Source: Candidatus Micrarchaeota archaeon CG1_02_47_40
GTDB taxonomy: Archaea > Micrarchaeota > Micrarchaeia > Anstonellales > CG1-02-47-40
Assembly (NCBI GenBank): GCA_001871475.1
Contig: MNVE01000009.1
Coordinates: forward strand, 167,583-231,582
Direction of reading: 5' to 3'
Length of the DNA stretch: 64,000 nt
Shown: positions 59,107 through 64,000 of the stretch, in pieces
How positions within the stretch are numbered: position 1 is the stretch's first letter
Layout of the letters: each line of letters begins with the position of its first letter
The notes under the pieces: model-generated
The model's input: the letters and a program-made list of their open reading frames with translations, nothing else
Told to the model about the DNA's origin: nothing
Databases searched by the model: none
Position numbers and translations under genes: made by a program

Positions 59107-59223
59107 TAGCGGGGGGTGGATTGTCAGCTTGGGCGGCGAATCCTTCTCACCAACACCAAACATTTGAACCACCGGTCTCTGGGTTATGGGCCCAGCGGGC
59201 ACTCCAGGCTACCCCACCCCGCT
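59107..59223 (-). tRNA. Initiator tRNA-Met(CAT) with a T-loop intron
   Basis: Exon 1 is 59163-59223, exon 2 is 59107-59120, intron 59121-59162 (42 bases). Spliced: acceptor AGCGGGG/CCCCGCT with A1-U72, anticodon stem CTGGG/CCCAG (three G-C pairs), loop CCCATAA, T stem GGTGG/CCACC with loop TTCAAAT. A1-U72 and the G-C pairs mark the initiator. The intron sits at 59/60; its ends pair (GTTTGG/CCAAGC) and give bulges AA^T on both sides. Position 33 is C instead of the usual U. Confidence 0.85.
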
Positions 59224-59234
59224 AATTTAACACT

Positions 59235-60014
59235 CTACTTTCCCAAAATCTTTTTCTTCTCTACTTCTTCTAAAAACTCCATCTTGCCGCCACAACACCT
59301 GCAGGCAAACTGATTTTCAAATGCCGCTTCAAACGGCACAACACTCTTTACTCCACAAGCCCTGCAAACATACTCTTCACTTCCTTCATTCACAACTCTC
59401 TTCACTAACCCTTCCTCTTCCTTACAATATTTCAAAAAACGCTCAACAGCATCCTCTTTCAATTTCCAAATATAAGAATACCATCCGCTTGACGGGTCCT
59501 TCTCGCGCGCATACTCCACAAACCCGGCAGAATGCAGCCGGTTTAATACTGCCCGAACCTCACTGACTTTTATTTTTGTTTTCTTTGACAGTTCCTCATC
59601 AGACACATCCTTTGAAAATTCCTGCAAAACAGTTATGGTATTCTCGCCACCCATTTCAATAAGCCGCCCCCTGCCAACTGCGGACTCAAACATCTCTTCC
59701 CTTCTCTTATATACTTCTCGCAATCCCTTCTTTTTCACTTCGGTTTTTTTCTTCTCTTCTCTGTGTTTTACGCTTACTTTCAACACAACTTTCTTTTTCA
59801 AAACCTTTTTCAACACCATCTTTTTTGCAGACGCTTTCTTCTTAATGAAACCCCTCGGGTGCGCAGAAGCCTTCTTTTTCATCCTCAAATTTCCATCGCG
59901 CCGCGCGCTTTTCTTTTGTTTTCGCATTTCCTTTTTCAAACTCCTCTTCTCCTTCTTTCTCCCCTTCCTTACCTCGGCTCTCTTAACTTTTTTTCTAAAT
60001 GCTTTCTTAACCAC
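59235..60014 (-). CDS. tfe: Transcription factor E (TFE alpha) with basic N-terminal extension
   Basis: 259 residues. Residues ~110-190 are the winged helix (VLQEFSKDVSDEELSKKTKI, VRAVLNRLHSAGFVEYARE, GWYSYIWKL); the zinc ribbon YVCRACG...FACRCCGGKMEF is at ~218-248. TFE aids open-complex formation by RNA polymerase. The first ~100 residues are a Lys/Arg-rich tail (KKEKRSLKKEMRKQKKSARR) absent from typical archaeal TFE. Confidence 0.88.
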   Translation of the reverse strand: MVKKAFRKKVKRAEVRKGRKKEKRSLKKEMRKQKKSARRDGNLRMKKKASAHPRGFIKKKASAKKMVLKKVLKKKVVLKVSVKHREEKKKTEVKKKGLREVYKRREEMFESAVGRGRLIEMGGENTITVLQEFSKDVSDEELSKKTKIKVSEVRAVLNRLHSAGFVEYAREKDPSSGWYSYIWKLKEDAVERFLKYCKEEEGLVKRVVNEGSEEYVCRACGVKSVVPFEAAFENQFACRCCGGKMEFLEEVEKKKILGK

Positions 60015-60072
60015 AAAATCCCTCTGAAATACACTAACTTATCCTCTTTGTATTATATATACCTTTGCCCAC

Positions 60073-60624
60073 TCACTCCACATCAATAAAACTTTTCCCA
60101 TTCTTATTCGGCTTTACCCTCAACCTCGCCCCCACAAATCCTTTCCTCTCCCATTCCCCTTCAAAATACCTATCTAAAAAAACAGCCAACGCGGCTATTT
60201 CAGAATGCGGCTGGCTTCCAACAGAAACATTAACCTCTGCCAGGCTGAACGCTTCAGGAGGCATTTTCGCTCCGCCGACAACCGCCAGCACCAAAGGAAA
60301 TCTCCTAATTCTTTCCAACGCCCCTCCTATTTCCTCTCCATACATAGTAAGATGTACTACCTTCCCACCAGTTTCCTCCTTCCATTTTTTCAAAAACCCC
60401 TTCCACTCTTTCACATACTTCACAAAAAAATCTCCACCCCACCTTTCCACTACCTTTCTCATACTCTCTTCAATCCCCTCATCCTTCTGCCCACTATAAT
60501 ATATCCCATTAGCACCAAGCGCCCGTGCGGCAAGGCACAGGTGGGTGCTCGCCCGCTCATCACGGCCTATGCGGTGCCCAACCCTCAGAACAAAAACAGC
60601 TCTTTTCTCATTCATCATACTCAT
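60073..60624 (-). CDS. trm56: tRNA (cytidine-56-2'-O)-methyltransferase
   Basis: 183 residues. VLRVGHRIGRDERASTHLCL, ARALGANGIYYSG, VHLTMYGEEI, LAVVGGAKMPPE and VSVGSQPHSEIAALAVFLDR match archaeal Trm56 (SPOUT fold), which 2'-O-methylates C56 of the tRNA T-loop. Start 60624 (or 60618/60615) is ~26 bases from a TATA-like GTATTTTTATA; a longer frame crosses the tRNA-Lys gene. The gene is divergent from tRNA-Lys, and their promoters interleave. Confidence 0.9.
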   Translation of the reverse strand: MSMMNEKRAVFVLRVGHRIGRDERASTHLCLAARALGANGIYYSGQKDEGIEESMRKVVERWGGDFFVKYVKEWKGFLKKWKEETGGKVVHLTMYGEEIGGALERIRRFPLVLAVVGGAKMPPEAFSLAEVNVSVGSQPHSEIAALAVFLDRYFEGEWERKGFVGARLRVKPNKNGKSFIDVE

Positions 60625-60665
60625 CAAATCGTTTTTATACTCTCCTGCATATAAAAATACCTCGC

Positions 60666-60785
60666 GGGCTCGTAGCTCAGCTTGGTAGAGCAGCGGACTC
60701 TTAATCCGCGTGTCGTGGGTTCCAGCCAGCAATCCCAAACCACATTATCCGGATTTCCGGCAGCCTAAAAATCCCATCGAGCCCG
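60666..60785 (+). tRNA. tRNA-Lys(CTT) with a T-loop intron
   Basis: Exon 1 is 60666-60722 (ends at C56), intron 60723-60768 (46 bases), exon 2 is 60769-60785. Spliced: GGGCTCG acceptor, anticodon stem GCGGA/TCCGC, loop CTCTTAA (anticodon CTT), T stem GTGGG/CCCAT, loop TTCAAAT. GGGT before and GCCT at the intron end can pair (two G-U), giving bulges TC^C and AA^A of a relaxed bulge-helix-bulge. TTTTTATAC at ~60632-60640 is the likely TATA box. Confidence 0.85.
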
Positions 60786-60831
60786 CTTTCTTTTTAATCC
60801 GTACCTGCAAAATACCTCATCAGGTGCCAAC

Positions 60832-61173
60832 ATGGATTCCTCCATTCTGCTAAGAAAAAAACCCGCCACGCTTCTCATTCTTCTCAAAGACATAAATCAG
60901 ACATGGTATGTTGCAAAGCTCGCAAAACAATCCAACACCACCTACGTACACACCACCAAACTTTTGGGAAAGTTTGAAAAGGAGGGCATGGTTTCCTTCA
61001 AAAAAACCGGCCGTGCAAAAACAGTGTCCCTTACGGAGAGGGGAGTGCAAATTGCCTCTGCGATTGAAGCGCTGAATGAAAAACTCTCCTCCGCCCCCGC
61101 ACAGGAGGCGGAGAAAAAACAGCCGCAAGCAATAAGCGCGCAAACATCCACTACTGTAAAAGAAAAACCCTAA
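60832..61173 (+). CDS. Winged-helix transcription regulator (MarR-like)
   Basis: 113 residues: LLILLKDINQTWYVAKLAKQ, TTYVHTTKLLGKFEKEGMVS and KTGRAKTVSLTERGVQIA form a complete winged helix; the ~35-residue tail is Ala/Gln/Lys-rich. Target unknown. Its stop lies inside a 35-bp repeat shared with the convergent gene end. Confidence 0.78.
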   Translation: MDSSILLRKKPATLLILLKDINQTWYVAKLAKQSNTTYVHTTKLLGKFEKEGMVSFKKTGRAKTVSLTERGVQIASAIEALNEKLSSAPAQEAEKKQPQAISAQTSTTVKEKP

Positions 61174-61290
61174 GCCGCCCGCAAAGTTACCGTTTTTTTC
61201 ATTCCCATAAGGGGGGCAAGCCCCCCTTGAGGGTTTCAACCCCCCAGGAAGAAAACCCTAAGCCGCCCGCAGAGTTACTGTTTTTTTCAT
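61168..61290. repeat. 35-bp repeat duplicating a gene end
   Basis: CCCTAAGCCGCCCGC... at 61168-61202 and 61256-61290 differ at two positions. The second copy encodes MKKTVTLRAA-stop of the minus-strand gene; the first would encode the same peptide and stop, with both differences synonymous. Period 88 bp. Confidence 0.75.
61209..61228. terminator. Hairpin between convergent genes
   Basis: AAGGGGGGC (61209-61217) and GCCCCCCTT (61220-61228) are perfect inverted repeats between the stops of the two convergent genes, possibly a two-way terminator. Confidence 0.5.
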
Positions 61291-61668
61291 GGAATTCAGG
61301 ATATGCTTATAATCCCTATAATGCGCATACGCGACCATTCCGACGGTATACTCTCCCGCCTGTGTCAGCGAGTTTCCATGTATTTGGACGACGATAGTTT
61401 TACTCTCGCCCGGCGCCAGATTTCCAATCCGAATCTCCTTTTTCTTGTTTATGCACGTCGAATCCACGCCAAGGGATTTGGGCACAGCAAGAAGCAGCGA
61501 GGCAAGCACTGCCTCTCCCGCAAGGTTTTTCACCTCAATCACCAAATCGACAGACGTATCCCTTCTTGCCGCAAGCCTCATCGGATTGAACCGCGTGTCA
61601 AGCTTATATGGAACGTCCGGTTCCTTTTCCCCCTCTCCCTTCCCTCCAAGAAAATCAAAAAATCCCAT
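61258..61668 (-). CDS. Small Ig-like-fold protein, unknown function
   Basis: 136 residues. MGFFDFLGGKG start, then a beta-rich domain (VDLVIEVKNLAGEAVLASLL, IRIGNLAPGESKTIVVQI, AGEYTVGMVAYAHY) resembling an Ig/CARDB-type fold. No signal peptide. The 3' end is duplicated downstream. Confidence 0.65.
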   Translation of the reverse strand: MGFFDFLGGKGEGEKEPDVPYKLDTRFNPMRLAARRDTSVDLVIEVKNLAGEAVLASLLLAVPKSLGVDSTCINKKKEIRIGNLAPGESKTIVVQIHGNSLTQAGEYTVGMVAYAHYRDYKHILNSMKKTVTLRAA

Positions 61669-61752
61669 CAATATCACCGCCCATTATTTCAATCAAAAAC
61701 ACTTAAACGCCTTTCCATCAGTGCAATTCCAATCAAAACACAACCATTCCCA

Positions 61753-62187
61753 TTAAATCAATTCGCCGGCAGAAAAGGAGCGCTCGCAATAAGCGCACCG
61801 AAGTGTTTTTTTCTCAACAAAAAACGCGCTTGCCACCTGCTCAAAATTCGTTATGCACTTTGGGTTCGGACAGGCAAGCACCCCATCTATCCTTGCCGGC
61901 ATCGCAACATTCTTTTTCTTCGCCACGCGGCCGCCCTTAACAATATTCACAGATGCGCTCGGTGCTACAAGCGCAATCTTGTCAAAATCCTTTTCATCAA
62001 TATACTTCTCTTCTATTTTCAATATGTCTTTTTTCCCCATCTTTTTGCTTTTTACATTTGCAATGAGCGCGAACCTTGCAGAAAATCCCAAGCCAATCCC
62101 AAGGATTTTCATGACGCGCAGCCCCTCGCCCGAGCTAATGTGGTCTATCACCGTTCCATTCTCTATTTTTTCCACTTTTAATGGCAT
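61753..62187 (-). CDS. pyrI: Aspartate carbamoyltransferase regulatory chain
   Basis: 144 residues: MPLKVEKIENGTVIDHISSG, GLRVMKILGI, VNIVKGGRVAKK and the zinc site CPNPKCITN...CAYCERSF. It forms the hetero-dodecamer with PyrB and senses nucleotides. Start 62187 lies 13 bases after pyrB. Confidence 0.94.
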   Translation of the reverse strand: MPLKVEKIENGTVIDHISSGEGLRVMKILGIGLGFSARFALIANVKSKKMGKKDILKIEEKYIDEKDFDKIALVAPSASVNIVKGGRVAKKKNVAMPARIDGVLACPNPKCITNFEQVASAFFVEKKTLRCAYCERSFSAGELI

Positions 62188-62200
62188 ACTTTCACCTTTT

Positions 62201-63139
62201 TCATACTTTCCCAAACAAATCCGCCAATATCGCCATTCTAACCGGCACCCCAAGCTGCGCCTGCTGGAAATATTTCGCCCGCGAATCCGAATCCACCTCA
62301 TGCGCAATCTCATCTATCTTTGGCAGCGGATGCAGTATTATCATATCCTTCTTTGCCTTTTTGAGCGTTTCTTGTGTAAGCATGAATTCCTTTTTCACTC
62401 TCTCCGCTTCGTACGGGTCTGAAAATCTCTCTTTCTGTATCCTGCACACATACAATACATCACAATCATCTATCTCCGGCTTTTCCTTTACGGTGACTTT
62501 CACCCCAAACTCCGTCTCAACCTCCTCAACAGTTCTCTCATCAAAAGACAGCCCAGGCGGGGCAACAAGCGCAATATTCCTGTTGAACATCGCAACCCCG
62601 TAAAAGAGGGAGTGCATCGCCCGTGCATGTTTCAAATCCCCAAAAAGCGTCACGTTCAGCCCGCTTATCTTCCCCCGCAGTTTTTTTATAGAATACAAAT
62701 CAATGAGTGTTTGCGATGGATGCTGGTTTGCCCCGTCCCCTGCATTAATTACCGGATGCGTTGCGATTTCACTTGCAAACCGTGCTGCCCCCTCAATCTC
62801 GTGCCGTATTACGATCGCATCCACATACCCGTCAATTATCCTAATCGTGTCCATCAGGCTCTCGCCCTTCTTCAGGGAGGAAGCGTCGGCATTGAAATTT
62901 ACCACCTGCGCCCCCAGCCTTTTGGCTGCGGTCTGAAATGACAATTTCGTCCTTGTGGAAGGCTCAAAGAAAAGAGTGGCGATTATCTTATCCTCAAGAA
63001 GGTTCGTTCTTCCCTTTCGTACCTCCTCTTCCATCTTCTCAATTTTCCTAAAATACGAAAGCACGTCCTCTTTCTTCAGGTCGCGCACGGATAACAGGTG
63101 TTTCACAAATACCCCTATTTCTTTTAAAGCATCCCGCAT
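62201..63139 (-). CDS. pyrB: Aspartate carbamoyltransferase catalytic chain
   Basis: 312 residues. Carbamoyl-phosphate motif FFEPSTRTKLSF (57-68), GDGANQHPSQTLIDLY, aspartate-site Arg in YVCRIQKERF, and HPLPKIDEI (usually HPLPR). It makes carbamoyl-aspartate, the committed pyrimidine step. Followed by pyrI. Confidence 0.95.
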   Translation of the reverse strand: MRDALKEIGVFVKHLLSVRDLKKEDVLSYFRKIEKMEEEVRKGRTNLLEDKIIATLFFEPSTRTKLSFQTAAKRLGAQVVNFNADASSLKKGESLMDTIRIIDGYVDAIVIRHEIEGAARFASEIATHPVINAGDGANQHPSQTLIDLYSIKKLRGKISGLNVTLFGDLKHARAMHSLFYGVAMFNRNIALVAPPGLSFDERTVEEVETEFGVKVTVKEKPEIDDCDVLYVCRIQKERFSDPYEAERVKKEFMLTQETLKKAKKDMIILHPLPKIDEIAHEVDSDSRAKYFQQAQLGVPVRMAILADLFGKV

Positions 63140-63151
63140 AAAAAGGTTCTC

Positions 63152-63733
63152 ATGCCACTAGTTGTTTTTGAGGGAATAGACGGCTGCGGAAAAAAGACGC
63201 AGATACTGAAGCTGACGCGCCTGCTAAACTCCCACAACTTCTCCTTCTCCCTTTACAAATACCCCGCACGGAAAACTCCCCTCCTTCACAGCCATCTCTC
63301 CGGTAAAATCTCCCTTGATTCCCGCACTCTTTTTTTTCTCTTCAGCCTTGACATACTGGCAGAGCAGGAGAACATACGCGCCGACCTGGCAAAAGGAAAA
63401 ACAGTCATTTTAGACCGCTACATCCTCTCCACAATCGCCTACTCCTCTTCCAATCCTTCCTTTGCGGATGCAAAAAAAATCGCACTCTCTCTCAATTTCA
63501 TTCCGCCAGATAAAATCTTCCTTCTTGATGTTCCCCCTGCCATCTCCCAGAAGCGCAAAGCCCTGCAAAAAAAATTAGACACCTACGAGGCAAATCTCCC
63601 TCTTCTTTCCGCAACGCGCAAAAACTACCTATCCCTCTGCAAGGAGAGATTCCTCTGCAAAAATTGGGTGAGAATAGACGCGGGCAGGAAGAAAGAGGAA
63701 GTCTTCAAAGAGATTGCAAAGCATTTCAAATAA
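63152..63733 (+). CDS. tmk: Thymidylate kinase (dTMP kinase)
   Basis: 193 residues. P-loop EGIDGCGKKTQ (7-17), where the usual Ser/Thr after GK is Lys; the DRY-type motif ILDRYILSTIAYSS and a lid region near 140 are present. It phosphorylates dTMP. Divergent from pyrB. Confidence 0.92.
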   Translation: MPLVVFEGIDGCGKKTQILKLTRLLNSHNFSFSLYKYPARKTPLLHSHLSGKISLDSRTLFFLFSLDILAEQENIRADLAKGKTVILDRYILSTIAYSSSNPSFADAKKIALSLNFIPPDKIFLLDVPPAISQKRKALQKKLDTYEANLPLLSATRKNYLSLCKERFLCKNWVRIDAGRKKEEVFKEIAKHFK

Positions 63734-63744
63734 AAAATAAAGGA

Positions 63745-63857
63745 TGCTCCAGCCGGGATTTTTGGGCGTTTCCATTTCAACCGAATGAAATTGAAAACTG
63801 AACCCGGGTTACCGGCTTGAAAGGCCAGCGTCCTTGACCGAGCTAGACTACTGGAGC
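63745..63857 (-). tRNA. tRNA-Glu(TTC) with a T-loop intron
   Basis: Exon 1 is 63800-63857 (ends at C56), intron 63762-63799 (38 bases), exon 2 is 63745-63761. Spliced: acceptor GCTCCAG/CTGGAGC, anticodon stem CTGGC/GCCGG, loop CTTTCAA (anticodon TTC), T stem CCGGG/CCCGG, loop TTCAAAT. A full bulge-helix-bulge fits: GGGT/GCCC central helix, bulges TC^A and AA^A, intron helix GTTT/AAAC. The intron holds a long hairpin. No TATA box is visible upstream because the flank is a tandem repeat. Confidence 0.88.
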
Positions 63858-64000
63858 GAGTCTTCGAGCTCCAGGACTTGTCCGAAGGACAAGCAGACTG
63901 GAGCGAGTCTTCGAGCTCCAGGACTTGTCCGAAGGACAAGCAGACTGGAGCGAGTCTTCGAGCTCCAGGACTTGTCCGAAGGACAAGCAGACTGGAGCGA
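63851..64000. repeat. 47-bp tandem repeat fused to the tRNA-Glu 5' end
   Basis: Three identical 47-bp units (63851-63897, 63898-63944, 63945-63991) plus 9 bases of a fourth at the window end. Each unit begins with CTGGAGC, the complement of the tRNA acceptor 5' strand GCTCCAG, and holds palindromes CTTGTCC/GGACAAG (TTC or GAA loop) and GGAGC...GCTCC-type. The first unit overlaps the tRNA 5' end. The array continues past the window. Confidence 0.9.

Noticed and set aside
59321..60654. Several plus-strand frames
   Set aside because: Antisense shadows of tfe and trm56, rich in Phe/Leu/Pro as expected from reversed Lys-rich genes.
61303..62181. 292-residue plus-strand reading frame
   Set aside because: Antisense to the 61258 gene and pyrI, with no family features; pyrI is certain.
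63851..64000. CRISPR array
   Set aside because: Units are identical tandem 47-mers with no variable spacers, and they include tRNA sequence.

Overview
The window is a gene-dense stretch of archaeal chromosome. It carries archaeal/eukaryotic-type information-processing genes: RFC large subunit, TBP, TFE, RpoF (Rpb4), ribosomal proteins S19e, L39e, L31e, L18a/LX and L21e, eIF6, prefoldin alpha, FtsY, PheT, KsgA, Trm56 and type II methionine aminopeptidase. Most first genes of transcription units have a TATA-like box centred about 26-28 bases before the start codon, so their mRNAs are probably leaderless. Genes inside operons use Shine-Dalgarno sites (GGAGG/GGTG). The gene set, unconventional tRNA introns, and many small secreted or coiled-coil proteins without recognisable families suggest a DPANN archaeon, perhaps Diapherotrites or Micrarchaeota. 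That placement is inference.

Layout. 1-5.6 kb: end of rfcL, a Fic-domain protein, a 1016-residue coiled-coil protein. 5.7-7.7 kb: an AT-rich type II restriction-modification pair. 7.9-12.8 kb: the conserved rps19e-PDCD5-rpl39e-rpl31e-eIF6-LX-pfdA-ftsY cluster, with an extra tRNA-binding protein. 12.8-20.7 kb: cysS, a secreted/lipoprotein pair, prs, a DHH nuclease, a YkgJ-like protein. 21-33 kb: a surface-structure region with a VirB11/PilT-type ATPase, two GT39-like glycosyltransferases, a dolichol-phosphate-sugar synthase, four tandem VirB2-like pilins and a 1390-residue membrane-anchored coiled-coil protein. 33-39 kb: map, a HAD phosphatase, tbp, then rpl21e-rpoF-DUF655-ksgA, interrupted by a DUF5678/aspartic-protease module, an intron-containing tRNA-Arg and a secreted protein. 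39-46 kb: flavoprotein, DRG GTPase, metallopeptidase, a fifth pilin with a cysteine-rich tail, pheT. 46-49 kb: a VirB3/VirB4-like membrane protein plus ATPase. 49-58 kb: YchF, an aminotransferase, GGPP synthase, cysteine-rich secreted proteins, a type IV pilin-like operon. 58.4-64 kb: PRC-barrel protein, a possible Cas2-like protein, tfe, trm56, pyrBI, tmk, and three tRNA genes (initiator Met, Lys, Glu), each with an intron inside the T-loop.

The main candidate for an undescribed system is a VirB-type (conjugation or DNA-import-like) pilus apparatus spread over several loci. It comprises five paralogous two-TM pilins with signal peptides and a conserved cysteine pair; one pilin ends in a 12-cysteine domain with the granulin order of single and paired cysteines. 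A VirB4-type enzyme appears split into a membrane/N-domain protein and an ATPase. A VirB11-like ATPase and a glycosylation module lie near the pilin array. A second theme is RNA processing: all three tRNA genes at 59-64 kb have T-loop introns (two directly after C56), and trm56, whose product methylates C56, is divergent from one of them. The tRNA-Arg carries a 173-base intron made mostly of hairpins. The tRNA-Glu gene is preceded by a 47-bp tandem array that repeats its own 5' acceptor strand.

Several genes also have degenerate repeats just after or across their stop codons.
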